From NCBI GenBank assembly GCA_039977295.1, contig JBDWDN010000011.1:248001-312000 (forward strand): a stretch of DNA of 64,000 bases. Direction: 5' to 3'. This DNA comes from Hellea sp039977295. Lineage in GTDB: Bacteria; Pseudomonadota; Alphaproteobacteria; Caulobacterales; Maricaulaceae. The translations under genes and the position numbers were made by a program. The notes below the pieces were generated by a model, which saw nothing but the letters and a program-made list of their open reading frames with translations, was not told the DNA's origin and ran no database searches. Positions 44,592-53,832 of the stretch are shown here, one piece after another. Positions within the stretch are counted from its first letter, which is position 1; every line of letters starts with the position of its first letter.

Positions 44592-45380
44592 TTAGGGCGC
44601 AAATTGCTCTCTGAGGATTTTTTCGCCGAGGCCATGTTCCTTATCAAATAAAAGCGTCAAGGAGGTTTCGTGATCTTGCGAGACTTTGACATGGGTTATG
44701 TTGCGCATTTCTAGGTTATCTGCTGAGGCCGCAACGGGGCGTTTTTCTGGGTCTGCAACTTCAAACTCTACCGTTGCGTCGGCATTTAAGAGCGCGCCGC
44801 GCCAGCGCCTGGGCCTAAAGGCGCTTATCGGGGTTAGGGCAAGAATATGCGCGCCAAGCGGCACGACAGGGCCATGCGCGGAGAGGTTATAGGCAGTCGA
44901 ACCCGCAGGTGTCGCGAGCATAACCCCGTCAGCAATAAGGCGTTCAAGCCGGGTCTTACCGTCCACGCTAATCTTAATATGGGCCGCTTGCTGCGTCTGG
45001 CGGTAGAGGGAGACTTCGTTAAAGGCAAGTTCTTCAAACGTGCCGCCTGCGCCCTTAGCTGTCATCTTAAGAGGTTTAACAGTTGCGGCTTCGGCGGCGT
45101 TAAGACGCTCCAAAAGACCGTCCTCAGTATATTCATTCATCAAAAACCCGATCGTGCCTTTATTCATGCCGTAGACAGGCAGGCCTCGGCGCACAAGTGT
45201 CATATTGCGGCGCAATGTGCGCAGCATAAATCCATCGCCTCCCAACGCAATAATAGCGTCAGCATCGGCGGCGTCGTGATTACCGTATTTAGCAATGAGA
45301 ATTTTACGCGCAGCTTTAGCTTCTGCGCGTTCACTGCTCATAATGGCCAGTTTTTCAAATGTTTTTGAGGTGGTCGCCAC
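44592..45380 (-). CDS. nadK: NAD kinase
   Basis: A 262-residue NAD kinase. IIALGGDGFMLRTLRRN contains the GGDG motif and its Asp. YGMNKGTIGFLMNEY and DGVMLATPAGSTAYNLSAHGPVVPL are the other conserved blocks. It phosphorylates NAD to NADP in the cytoplasm. The GTG start at 45380 places the conserved region at the usual distance from the N-terminus. Confidence 0.95.
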   Translation of the reverse strand: MATTSKTFEKLAIMSSERAEAKAARKILIAKYGNHDAADADAIIALGGDGFMLRTLRRNMTLVRRGLPVYGMNKGTIGFLMNEYTEDGLLERLNAAEAATVKPLKMTAKGAGGTFEELAFNEVSLYRQTQQAAHIKISVDGKTRLERLIADGVMLATPAGSTAYNLSAHGPVVPLGAHILALTPISAFRPRRWRGALLNADATVEFEVADPEKRPVAASADNLEMRNITHVKVSQDHETSLTLLFDKEHGLGEKILREQFAP

Positions 45381-45415
45381 GATCTCTCCGACAGCTTAGA
45401 TTTTTAGAACCCGGG

Positions 45416-45862
45416 TTACTTAGGCGTGGTCTCTGCCTTTAAATATACCAATAGGGCGTCTCGGTCTTCTTGCTTTTTTATCCCGACGAAGCTCATGCGA
45501 TTACCTTTCATGAACTGTGAGGGCTTTTGGATGTAGCCGCTCAACGAGGCATCGTCCCAGATGAGATCTGAGGCCGCCATGACTTTGGAGTAATTAAAAC
45601 CTTCTTTTGACCCTGCTGTAGCGCCGTAAATCGCCCAGAGATTTGGCCCAACTTTATGCTTGCCGCCATCCTCTAATGTATGACACGCCTTACAGCGTTT
45701 ATAGAGTTTAGCGCCGCGCTCCATGGGCGTCATTGTGCTTGCCGTTTGCACAATCGGCGCTGTTTCTGGGCTCGGAGTGGGCGCAGGCGCAGAAGTGGAT
45801 TCGCCGCCGCCGCCGCATGACGTCAATAAAATTACAGGTAAAATCAGATGTTTAACGTTCAT
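45416..45862 (-). CDS. Class I cytochrome c lipoprotein
   Basis: 148 residues. The signal peptide ends at a lipobox (LTSC-GGG), then a Pro/Ala/Thr linker precedes a cytochrome c2-like domain with CKACH (about residue 57-61) for haem, KVGPNLWAIYG and the distal Met ligand in KGNRMSFVGI. It should be an electron carrier tethered to a membrane in the periplasm. It is 35 bases upstream of nadK on the same strand. Confidence 0.9.
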   Translation of the reverse strand: MNVKHLILPVILLTSCGGGGESTSAPAPTPSPETAPIVQTASTMTPMERGAKLYKRCKACHTLEDGGKHKVGPNLWAIYGATAGSKEGFNYSKVMAASDLIWDDASLSGYIQKPSQFMKGNRMSFVGIKKQEDRDALLVYLKAETTPK

Positions 45863-45999
45863 GGTTTTAGTTTTCCTCAGATGCGTTTGCCGTATTTAAC
45901 ACTTGATTCACATATTAGATAGGGTCAAACTCGCGCTCAGAGGTTTGCAAGAGGCAAATCTCACATTAAATTCGGCATAAGCCGAGAAATGGGGAAATT

Positions 46000-46293
46000 A
46001 TGGATATTGTAAGTTTAGGCCTTGGTCTTTTAAGCGGCGGCGGCGGTGGTCTTCTCGCCGGTAAAGTGATGAATTCTAATATGGGAACAATGGGACGCAT
46101 GCTGACGGGTATTGTTGGCGGTACGGGCTTAGCGGCTCTTGCGCCAATGATTCCAGGCCTGGAGGGTGTATTTGCCTCTCCTGCTGATGGTGCAGGTCTT
46201 AATGTTGGATCGCTTCTGGGCGGCATCGTGTCCGGCGGTGTTGGCGGATCTATTTTGACTTTCATCCTTGGGAAAGTGATGGGCGGTAAATAA
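46000..46293 (+). CDS. Small glycine-rich membrane protein
   Basis: 97 residues, glycine-rich and hydrophobic throughout, with two to three possible membrane helices (LGLGLLSGGGGGLLAGKV, MLTGIVGGTGLAALAPMI, GGIVSGGVGGSILTFILG). No enzyme motif. The GxxxG-like spacing suggests a small holin- or channel-like or membrane-scaffold protein, but no function can be assigned. It has its own strong terminator, which supports its being a real gene. Divergent from the cytochrome c gene. Confidence 0.65.
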   Translation: MDIVSLGLGLLSGGGGGLLAGKVMNSNMGTMGRMLTGIVGGTGLAALAPMIPGLEGVFASPADGAGLNVGSLLGGIVSGGVGGSILTFILGKVMGGK

Positions 46294-46313
46294 GCCACCC
46301 TAATTAATCTATG

Positions 46314-46345
46314 AAAGCCCGCTCATCGTAGCGGGCTTTTTTTTT
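46314..46345 (+). terminator. Rho-independent terminator
   Basis: AAAGCCCGCT-CATCGT-AGCGGGCTTT stem-loop (46314-46339) followed by a T-run to 46345. Confidence 0.88.
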
Positions 46346-46445
46346 GCCCGCATGGCGTTTGATTCAAAACAGGGCCGTGGCAAATTGTGCCTTTATCTTT
46401 GGTGCGTTCATATGCAATTAATGGCATATCATATCAAGGAACATC

Positions 46446-48197
46446 ATGTCATTCTCTGCACCTGTTAAATCTATTCAATTTCTACTCAACCATAGTGTCG
46501 ATTTGGATGCTATTTTGGACGCTCCTGCCTTTCAAGACGTAAACCGCGAACTTATCGGGGATATTCTGCAAGGCGCAGCAGATTTTGCCGAGAATAAATG
46601 GGCACCGACCAATTGGGCGGGGGACCAAAATCCAGCGCAATTAGACGGTGACAATGTGATTGCCTCGCCGGGCTTCAATGAGGCTTATCGGGATTTTGTC
46701 GAAGCGGCATGGTTGTCTCTTGCGACGCCTATGGAAATTGGCGGAATGGGTCTTCCGCAACTCGTCAAAGCCGGCGCAGATGAAATGTTTTACGCGGCCA
46801 ATATGGCGCTGGGCCTTTGCCCGATGCTGACCTCAAGCGCGGCTAAGGCTATTCACGCACATGCAAGTGATGAATTAAAAGCTAAATATCTACCAAAAAT
46901 GGTGACAGGTGAGTGGACAGGCGCCATGTGCTTGACCGAGCCACAAGCGGGTTCAGACCTCGGCCCTGTGCGCACAAAAGCCATAGATAATGGCGACGGA
47001 ACATATGCTATTTCGGGTCAAAAAATCTATATCACCTGGGGTGATCATGACGTGGCAGATAATATTATTCATCTTGTCCTCGCGCGTCTTCCAGACGCGC
47101 CTGAGGGATCAAAAGGTATCTCGCTCTTCATCTGCCCTAAAATCTTTGTCGATGATGAGGGCAATATGGGCGAGCGTAATGCGTTCAAACCTATCGGGCT
47201 TGAGCATAAGCTTGGTATTCATGGGTCGCCCACCTGCGTCATGGAATTTAACGGCGCTACGGGCTGGTTAGTTGGCGAAGAAAATCGCGGCCTGTCTTGT
47301 ATGTTCACAATGATGAATGAAGCAAGGTTATTTGTAGGTGTTCAAGGCGTGGCCATCGGTGAACGCGCTTATCAAGCCGCGCTAGATTACGCGAATGAGC
47401 GGGTTCAAGGCCGCACGATTACAGGGCAAGAGGCCATTATTGGGCATCCGGATGTGCGCCGTAATTTGATAGATATGAAAACACGCCTATTGGGCGCGCG
47501 CGCAATATGTATGGCGACGGCTGCGGCGGGGGATATAGCCGTTCACGCCCAGGATGAAGACATTCGCAAAGCCGCCCATATCCGCGAAGCTCTGCTCACC
47601 CCGCTCGCTAAGTCTTATGGGTCAGATACAGGCGTTGAAGTGAGCTCTATTGGCGTGCAAATCCACGGGGGTATGGGCTTTGTCGAAGAAACAGGCGCTG
47701 CGCAACATTACCGCGATAGCCGTATTGCGCCTATCTATGAGGGCACAAATGGTATCCAAGCGATGGATCTTGTCGGACGGAAACTCCGCCGCGATGGCGG
47801 GGAGGGTATGCGCGCACTTATCGCTGATTTGGAAGCGATTTTAGACGTGTCGCAAAGTTCAAAGCTCGATTTATCTCTCTGCTCCCTAGCCCTGAAAAAC
47901 GGTATTGAAACCGTCAAAACCGCAACAGATATTATGCTCAATGCCGATGAAGGCGACGCCCTAGCTGGCGCAACGCCTTATCTCAATTTGGTCGCCACTG
48001 TCATTTCAGGGGCCTATATCATTCGCGCTGTCGCCAATGGCGCTTTGGCAGGCGACGGGCTAACGGAAAATATGGCAAGTCTCGCCAGATATCATGCATT
48101 ATCTATTATGCCGCAAGCTTCCAGCCAACTTGACTTCCTTCGCGGCGGAGCCAAAGCTGTCTTTGATTTCCCAATGCAGCAATTAGCAGATTTATAA
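46446..48197 (+). CDS. Acyl-CoA dehydrogenase (DmdC-like long form)
   Basis: 583 residues, the long acyl-CoA dehydrogenase class with an extra N-terminal helical domain and a C-terminal extension. MCLTEPQAGSDLGPVRTKA and YAISGQKIYITWGDHD are FAD/substrate motifs. YEGTNGIQAMDLVGRKL is the C-terminal signature containing the catalytic Glu. It oxidises acyl-CoA thioesters. Members include 3-methylmercaptopropionyl-CoA dehydrogenase, relevant to marine DMSP breakdown, but no other dmd gene is nearby, so the substrate is open. It is followed 11 bases later by an ABM-domain gene. Confidence 0.9.
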   Translation: MSFSAPVKSIQFLLNHSVDLDAILDAPAFQDVNRELIGDILQGAADFAENKWAPTNWAGDQNPAQLDGDNVIASPGFNEAYRDFVEAAWLSLATPMEIGGMGLPQLVKAGADEMFYAANMALGLCPMLTSSAAKAIHAHASDELKAKYLPKMVTGEWTGAMCLTEPQAGSDLGPVRTKAIDNGDGTYAISGQKIYITWGDHDVADNIIHLVLARLPDAPEGSKGISLFICPKIFVDDEGNMGERNAFKPIGLEHKLGIHGSPTCVMEFNGATGWLVGEENRGLSCMFTMMNEARLFVGVQGVAIGERAYQAALDYANERVQGRTITGQEAIIGHPDVRRNLIDMKTRLLGARAICMATAAAGDIAVHAQDEDIRKAAHIREALLTPLAKSYGSDTGVEVSSIGVQIHGGMGFVEETGAAQHYRDSRIAPIYEGTNGIQAMDLVGRKLRRDGGEGMRALIADLEAILDVSQSSKLDLSLCSLALKNGIETVKTATDIMLNADEGDALAGATPYLNLVATVISGAYIIRAVANGALAGDGLTENMASLARYHALSIMPQASSQLDFLRGGAKAVFDFPMQQLADL

Positions 48198-48208
48198 AGG
48201 AGGCCCCC

Positions 48209-48496
48209 ATGATCGGTGTCACAGCAAAACTAACAATAGCGCCCGGAAAAGAAGCAGAATTTGAAGAGGCAGCGAAAGCGCTTGTCTCTCAAGTCAACGC
48301 GAATGAGGCAGGATGCCTGATGTATGAGCTTTATAAATCTCCAAAAGACGCATCCATCTATATCTTTTTGGAAAAATACGCAGACCAAGCGGCTTTGGAC
48401 GCTCACGGGAAAACAGATTATTTCCTCGCCGCGCAGGCTCCGCTCGGCGCTTGTCTTGCGGGCGCGCCTGATGTTCAAGTTTATGAAGCTGTGTGA
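48209..48496 (+). CDS. Antibiotic biosynthesis monooxygenase (ABM) domain protein
   Basis: 95 residues forming a dimeric ferredoxin-like fold: IGVTAKLTIAPGKEAEFEEAAKALVSQVNANEAGCLMYELYKS, FLEKYADQAALDAH and TDYFLAAQAPL. Such proteins act as cofactor-free monooxygenases on quinone- or phenol-like compounds. Strong RBS (AAGGAGG) and immediate position behind the acyl-CoA dehydrogenase suggest a common transcript. Confidence 0.9.
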   Translation: MIGVTAKLTIAPGKEAEFEEAAKALVSQVNANEAGCLMYELYKSPKDASIYIFLEKYADQAALDAHGKTDYFLAAQAPLGACLAGAPDVQVYEAV

Positions 48497-48523
48497 TAAG
48501 TATATCTATTAAGGAGCGGCTTT

Positions 48524-49345
48524 ATGTCTGCACAAACACACATTGCGCGTATGACCGCGCCGAAAATAACGGCGCGTAAGGGCGGGGAGCCCATTGTTTG
48601 CTTAACCGCTTATGACGCGCCGACAGCCGCTATTCTTGACGAACATTGCGATTTGATTTTGGTCGGCGATAGTGTGGGCATGGTCGTGCATGGATTGACG
48701 ACAACTGTCGGCGTAACGCTGGATATGATGATACTGCATGGCCAAGCCGTGATGCGCGGATCGCAGAGAGCCCTCGTCGTTGTTGACCTCCCTTTCGGCT
48801 CTTACGAGGACAGTCCTGAAACAGCGTTTCGGAGCGCGTCGCGCGTAATGATGGAAACGGGCTGTCAGGCCGTAAAAATTGAGAGCGGGTCTTACGCGGC
48901 TGAAACGATTAGCTATCTGGTTGAGCGCGGCATTCCTGTGATGAGCCATGTTGGCCTGCGTCCGCAAAGTATGAACGTCTTAGGCGGCTTCCGCGCAAGA
49001 GGGCGGAAAAAACAAGTGGCGGACGAAATTGTTGAAAATGCTATAGCCGCCGCTGAGGCAGGATCCTTTGCCGTAGTTGTCGAAGGCACGTCCGTTGAAA
49101 TTGCCGATAAAGTTACCAAAGCTGTGTCTATTCCGACCATTGGCATTGGAGCCTCTGCGGGCTGCGACGGGCAAATTCTGGTGACTCCTGATATGCTGGG
49201 CCAATTTGACCGAGTCCCGAAATTCGTCAAGAAATTTGGCGACATGAAAGGCTTGATTGAAGACGCCGCGAAGACTTATGCCGACCAGGTCAAAGACCGA
49301 AGTTTCCCAGGCGACGCCAATACCTATAAATTCACGAAAAAGTAA
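48524..49345 (+). CDS. panB: 3-methyl-2-oxobutanoate hydroxymethyltransferase
   Basis: A 273-residue PanB. CLTAYDAPTAAILDEHCDLILVGDSVGMVVHG starts the barrel and contains the metal-binding Asp. VVVDLPFGSYE, AVKIESGSY and VPKFVKKFGDM are family blocks. It makes ketopantoate in pantothenate/CoA synthesis. PanC is not in the window. RBS AAGGAG. Confidence 0.96.
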   Translation: MSAQTHIARMTAPKITARKGGEPIVCLTAYDAPTAAILDEHCDLILVGDSVGMVVHGLTTTVGVTLDMMILHGQAVMRGSQRALVVVDLPFGSYEDSPETAFRSASRVMMETGCQAVKIESGSYAAETISYLVERGIPVMSHVGLRPQSMNVLGGFRARGRKKQVADEIVENAIAAAEAGSFAVVVEGTSVEIADKVTKAVSIPTIGIGASAGCDGQILVTPDMLGQFDRVPKFVKKFGDMKGLIEDAAKTYADQVKDRSFPGDANTYKFTKK

Positions 49346-49559
49346 AAAAACAATGCATCCTCCCCCATTGCGTGGGGTGAGGACGCACGTTGTAATTTTC
49401 AAACGTAAACACCAACTTTCCGTCCAAAATTACAGTCTCTTCATAGTGACGTTAACGGTTGCGAAAGACCCGCTTGAGCGATAGGTTCGCGCAAATTTGG
49501 CGGGTGTCCCGTCCCGAGTCTAAAAGCCCGGTTTAAAACAAGTCTTTAAAGGTGGCCCC

Positions 49560-50330
49560 GTGGTCGATTTTATTAATGAAGTTGAAGAAGAACTTCGCAA
49601 GGACGAGTATAATCGTCTGTTGCGGCGCTACGGGCCGTATATATTAGCCGTTATTGTAGCTATTGTGGCCGGCACAGGGTTTTTGGAATATCAAAAATAT
49701 ACCAAAGACCAATCTGCGCGGGCGACCTCTGCTAGCTATGTTGACGCTTCTGACAAAGCTGCGGCAGGTGAGGTCGATCAGTCTATTACTGAATTTATGG
49801 CTATCGCGGAAAAGGCGCCTGCGGGTTATGCAGGTTTATCCTTGGTTCGCGCCGCGACATTGAAGCTCGAAGCCGGAGACAGTACCGAGGCTGTGCGCCT
49901 GCTAGACCGCGCGGCAACAACCTTCGAGACGGCGCGCCATGCGCAGCTTGCTCAGATAAAAGCTGCCTATATCCTCGCGAATGAGGGCGCCTATTCAGAC
50001 GTCATCAATCGCATTGGGCCGCTTATGGAAAAAGACGCGCCTTACGAGTTCTTAGCCCGTGAGCTTATGGGGTTTGCTGCGCTTAAATCGGGCGACGAAA
50101 TTCTAGCGCGTAAAGAATTTGGCTATCTTGAGTCTATTCCAGGTGTGCCAGCACCGATTAAAGAACGCGCAAAGCAAAATTTAAGCTTGATGCGTACGGC
50201 CACCGCCGCTGCAGCCATCAAAGCGCCTGAGCCTGCCATGCCTGACGAAACTGTCGGAGAAACACAGGCACCTGCCACCCAGATACCTGCCACAGAGACA
50301 CCTGCTACAGAGACGCCAAATGAAAATTGA
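49560..50330 (+). CDS. YfgM/TPR-like inner-membrane protein
   Basis: 256 residues. The cytoplasmic N-terminus FINEVEEELRKDEYNRLLRRYG precedes one membrane helix (about 28-44, ILAVIVAIVAGTGFLEY). The periplasmic part is made of TPR-like helices (AGLSLVRAATLKLEAGDS, HAQLAQIKAAYILANEG) and a low-complexity tail with repeated PATETPATETP. YfgM interacts with the Sec translocon and periplasmic chaperones. Its gene overlaps bamB and precedes der, as in E. coli, which supports the call. GTG start after AAAGG. Confidence 0.85.
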   Translation: MVDFINEVEEELRKDEYNRLLRRYGPYILAVIVAIVAGTGFLEYQKYTKDQSARATSASYVDASDKAAAGEVDQSITEFMAIAEKAPAGYAGLSLVRAATLKLEAGDSTEAVRLLDRAATTFETARHAQLAQIKAAYILANEGAYSDVINRIGPLMEKDAPYEFLARELMGFAALKSGDEILARKEFGYLESIPGVPAPIKERAKQNLSLMRTATAAAAIKAPEPAMPDETVGETQAPATQIPATETPATETPNEN

Positions 50331-51783
50331 TTTTACAAAACTGACTTTGTCTTTAACGGCCGGACTGCTACTAAGCGGTTGTTCCACCTTGGGCGGAATT
50401 GGCGACGCTGTTGGATCCCTCAACCCATTTGATAAATCAGATGAAGAAGCTCGCGCGGCGCAAGGCGACGTTGCAGGCGAGACAGATAGAATTTCAATAT
50501 TGGAATTAAACGAAACCCTAAAAATGTCAGAGACTATCACCCCTGACCAAGTTGTGCTTCCGCCTGTCTATGCCAATACTGACTGGCCGCAAGTTGGCGG
50601 TAATCCGTCTCATGTTGTGCAGCATACAGGCGCGACAGGTAATTTTGATAAGCTTTGGTCCAAAGATACGGGTAAGGGCTCTGCTCGCAAGGGCCGCGTC
50701 GTGGCCCCGCCTGTTGTGGCGGGCGGACGTATTTATACAATGGACGGCTCAAACCGCGTGACGGCTATGGACGCTAATTCAGGTGAAAAGCTTTGGGATT
50801 ATAAAGTCGCACTTGTTGAGCGCACCAAAACCCGCGTTGGCCGTACCGGTATTGTTGAACGTGTCCGCGATCCTCTCTCTTTCCTTGACGGCTCGGGTAC
50901 AGATAAAGAATCTGTGGGCGGCGGCGTCGCTGTTGCAGATGGCAAATTATTTGTCACCTCTGGCCTTGGCGTTGTCTCAGCCTTAGACGCGCAAAACGGC
51001 GAGGAAATTTGGACACGGGTCACCCGCGTGCCGATGCACTCGGCCCCGACATCCGCAGGCGGCCGCGTTTTTGCGGTCTCAGACGATAATGAGCTTTTTG
51101 CCTTTAATGCGAACACTGGCGAAGTCATCTGGACCTATCAAGGCATTATTGAAAGCGCCCGTATGCTTACCGCGCCGAGCCCAGCTGTCGTCGGCGAGAC
51201 TGTTATTTCAGGCTTTGCCTCTGGCGAGTTAATAGCCTTGCGTGTTCAAAATGGCGGCGTGTTATGGCAGGACGCTTTATCCTCTGCTGGACAGCTAACC
51301 CCGCTGGCGTCGCTCAATGATATCGCCTCTGGCCCTGTCATTGCTGATGGCTATGTTATTGCGTCTGCGCAATCTGGCGTGACATCTGCCTTTGACCTGC
51401 GCACAGGACAACGTATTTGGACGCAGCCCGCAGGCTCGCTTGGTTTCCCGCTTGTTGCAGGTGACTTTGTTTATTCTGCTATGACGGATGGCCAAGTTGT
51501 TTGTATGTCTAAGCTCGACGGATCCGTTATTTGGACGAAGCAATTACCAGCTCATAAGAATGCTAAGAAGAAAAAGAAGCGTATTGCATGGTCTGGCCCA
51601 ATTTTGGTTGGCGAGCGTTTGATGGTGATGTCATCGCAAGGCAAAGCCGTGACGATGAGCCCTTATGATGGGTCGATCATCAGTGAATTTAAAGTTGGGG
51701 AAGAGGTTTTTGTCTCGCCCATTATCGCAAATGAAACGGTCTATGTTATGACCGATTCCGCTAAGTTGATTGCTTTCCGTTAA
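50320..51783 (+). CDS. bamB: BamB, outer-membrane protein assembly lipoprotein
   Basis: 487 residues. Signal peptide with lipobox (LLLSGC-STL). An eight-bladed PQQ-like beta-propeller follows, with repeated WDYKVA, GEEIWTRVT, GEVIWTYQG, GQRIWTQPAG and GSVIWTKQL blades. BamB scaffolds BamA for insertion of barrel proteins into the outer membrane. Longer than E. coli BamB because of an N-terminal linker of about 70 residues. It overlaps the YfgM-like gene by 11 bases. Confidence 0.93.
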   Translation: MKIDFTKLTLSLTAGLLLSGCSTLGGIGDAVGSLNPFDKSDEEARAAQGDVAGETDRISILELNETLKMSETITPDQVVLPPVYANTDWPQVGGNPSHVVQHTGATGNFDKLWSKDTGKGSARKGRVVAPPVVAGGRIYTMDGSNRVTAMDANSGEKLWDYKVALVERTKTRVGRTGIVERVRDPLSFLDGSGTDKESVGGGVAVADGKLFVTSGLGVVSALDAQNGEEIWTRVTRVPMHSAPTSAGGRVFAVSDDNELFAFNANTGEVIWTYQGIIESARMLTAPSPAVVGETVISGFASGELIALRVQNGGVLWQDALSSAGQLTPLASLNDIASGPVIADGYVIASAQSGVTSAFDLRTGQRIWTQPAGSLGFPLVAGDFVYSAMTDGQVVCMSKLDGSVIWTKQLPAHKNAKKKKKRIAWSGPILVGERLMVMSSQGKAVTMSPYDGSIISEFKVGEEVFVSPIIANETVYVMTDSAKLIAFR

Positions 51784-51824
51784 GCGCGTTAGCGCTAGCC
51801 CCGTTCTGTAAGGACAGATGCAAA

Positions 51825-53282
51825 ATGACAGACGAATTCGAAGATTTCGAGGAGGAGGCTCCCGAAGAGCTTGAGGCCGCGCCTGAAATGCGTCCGGCAA
51901 AGATCGCTATTGTTGGTCGTCCTAATGTCGGGAAGTCCACAATTTTCAACCGCCTTGCCGGTAAACAGCTTGCCATTGTGAATGACACGCCTGGCGTAAC
52001 TCGCGATGTGCGGGAGGTGCGCTCCAAACTGCGTGGTCACGAAATGGTGCTGATGGATACGGCTGGTTTTGAAAACGCCAAAGGCCAGAAGCTCGAAGCC
52101 CGTATGCGCGCTCAAACTGAGGCCGCTGTGCTCGAAGCCGACATTTGCCTTTTTGTTTATGACGCGCGTGAAGGCGTTACGCCCCTTGACCGTACCTTCG
52201 CGCAATTTGTTCGCCGCACGGGTAAGCCAACAATTTTGGTCGCCAATAAATGTGAGAGCAGGGCCTCTGATACGGGCGTGACGGAGGGTTACTCCCTCGG
52301 TATGGGCGATCCGGTAGAGGTCGCCGCTGAACATAATATTGGCTTTGTGGATTTGGATGACGTTGTCGAACTTGCTTTGCGTGATGTCGATTTGGGCGTG
52401 CGGACTGATAATATTGATTTCGAAGAATCCCCTGTTCGTATCGCCATTGTTGGCCGCCCAAATGCCGGTAAGTCCACTTTGATTAATACGCTCATCGGTG
52501 AAGACCGTTTGCTCGTGGGCCCAGAAGCCGGCGTGACGCGGGATTCGATTACCATTGATTATATGTGGCAAGGCCGCCGCGTTCAGTTTCACGATACGGC
52601 GGGTATGCGCAAAAAAGCGAAGGTTCAGGAAAAGCTCGAAACCCTTTCTGTCCAAGATACGCTGCGCGCCATTAAATTTGCCCAAGTCGTTGTGCTGCTC
52701 ATGGACGCGACCTCGCCATTTGATAAGCAAGATCTACAAATCGCCTCGCTTTGTGAGCGAGAAGGGCGCGCCTTAGTTTTGGGCGTCTCCAAGTGGGATT
52801 TGGTTGAGAATAAATCGGAGATGTCAAAATTCCTGCGCGACGAAACCGCAAGATTATTGCCGCAATTACGCGGTCTCGAAGTCATCATGTTCTCTGGCCT
52901 GACAGGTAAAAGTGTCGACCGTTTACTCCCGGCTATTGAACGTATTCAAATTGATTGGTCGGCCAAAGTCAAAACCTCAGAACTCAATGATTGGCTCCGC
53001 GAAAAAGTACAGCGCCATCCACCCCCCGCCGTAAATGGCCGCCGCATTAAGCCTAAATATATCAGCCAAACAAAAACACGTCCCCCGACATTTGTTCTCA
53101 AATGTTCACGCGCAACAAAATTGCCTGAGAGCTATAAGCGTTATTTGGTCAACGGCCTTCGTGAAGACTTTGACTTGAAAGGCGTGCCGATTAGGCTCTT
53201 CGTGAAGTCAGACGATAATCCATATGATAAGACTGTGCGGAAACAGGGATTTGAGCCGCTGAAACAGAAAGAGCGGCCTTAG
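51825..53282 (+). CDS. der: Ribosome biogenesis GTPase Der (EngA)
   Basis: A 485-residue double GTPase. The first G domain has IVGRPNVGKSTIFN and DTPGVTRD, with G4 at VANKCE. The second has IVGRPNAGKSTLIN and DTAGMRKKAKV, with G4 at VSKWDLVE. A C-terminal KH-like domain ends in the R-x-F-V/KSDDNPY region. It assists 50S subunit assembly. An acidic N-terminal tail (EDFEEEAPEELE) precedes the first domain. Confidence 0.96.
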   Translation: MTDEFEDFEEEAPEELEAAPEMRPAKIAIVGRPNVGKSTIFNRLAGKQLAIVNDTPGVTRDVREVRSKLRGHEMVLMDTAGFENAKGQKLEARMRAQTEAAVLEADICLFVYDAREGVTPLDRTFAQFVRRTGKPTILVANKCESRASDTGVTEGYSLGMGDPVEVAAEHNIGFVDLDDVVELALRDVDLGVRTDNIDFEESPVRIAIVGRPNAGKSTLINTLIGEDRLLVGPEAGVTRDSITIDYMWQGRRVQFHDTAGMRKKAKVQEKLETLSVQDTLRAIKFAQVVVLLMDATSPFDKQDLQIASLCEREGRALVLGVSKWDLVENKSEMSKFLRDETARLLPQLRGLEVIMFSGLTGKSVDRLLPAIERIQIDWSAKVKTSELNDWLREKVQRHPPPAVNGRRIKPKYISQTKTRPPTFVLKCSRATKLPESYKRYLVNGLREDFDLKGVPIRLFVKSDDNPYDKTVRKQGFEPLKQKERP

Positions 53283-53295
53283 GGATGAAATATAT

Positions 53296-53416
53296 GTAGG
53301 GTGCATTAGTTTGCATTTCCTTTGGAAATGCTAACGTAATGCACCATCTAGCGGTGCACGATAAACCGGTGGATTACGTCAGCGTTTCTTTCGAAACGCC
53401 AACTAATCCACCCTAC
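53296..53416. repeat. Palindromic intergenic repeat, copy 1 (double hairpin)
   Basis: Starts GTAGGGTGCATTAG and ends CTAATCCACCCTAC, so the ends are inverted repeats. Inside, two hairpins follow each other: GGTGCATTAG..GCATTTCC/GGAAATGC..TAATGCACC and GGTGGATTACG..GCGTTTC/GAAACGC..TAATCCACC, with TTT-type loops. This is a REP/MITE-like family with conserved TAGGGTG-GATTA ends. A degraded second copy lies at about 59355-59497, on the other side of the RHS locus. Confidence 0.8.
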
Positions 53417-53509
53417 AATCTATAGCTTTTTCATGCCGAATTATAAACGAAATCTGATTGAAGGCGGAACCTTCGCCCGTGTAGGTCGCCCGCCTTTTCA
53501 AGCCTATGC

Positions 53510-53782
53510 CACACCCCAAAACTAGAAAACCGCCTCTATACAGGAACAGCCGTCATTTTCTTTACCGTCGTGAACTTCGTAAAATTAGTGCCCTATGCGA
53601 TGCTGGGGCAATTTAACAAATCCAGCCTCACAACCTCGCTCATCCTCATACCCTTCGCGTCCATAGGCGTGCTGATAGGGGTGTGGTTGATTAAGCGCAT
53701 AGGCCAGCAATTATTTTACCGTATTTTATATGAGCTTATATTTGTCGTGGGGGCTAAGTTACTGTGGGATGGGTTGGTTTAG
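53510..53782 (+). pseudogene. C-terminal remnant of a TSUP (TauE/SafE) transporter
   Basis: About 90 codons remain, reading PKLENRLYTGTAVIFFTVVN, then KLVPYAMLGQF, SSLTTSLILIPFASIGVLIGVWLIKRI and FYRILYELIFVVGAKLLWDG. This is the last three membrane helices of a TSUP permease with its usual end. The N-terminal two-thirds is absent, and the region upstream is the palindromic repeat. A GTG at 53570 could start a 70-residue product, but a functional transporter is not possible. It looks like the edge of a deletion or rearrangement at the repeat. Confidence 0.7.
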
Positions 53783-53832
53783 GGAGCTCGCGGGCACTCC
53801 ATTTTTGACCTTCATATATAATTTATTTAGCG

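Noticed and set aside
46446..48197. DmdC assignment for the acyl-CoA dehydrogenase
   Set aside because: The long form fits, but no other DMSP demethylation gene is in the window, so the name is not given.
49350..49400. Hairpin TCCTCCCCCA..TGGGGTGAGGA after panB
   Set aside because: No T-run on the plus strand and an imperfect stem, so it is not called a terminator.
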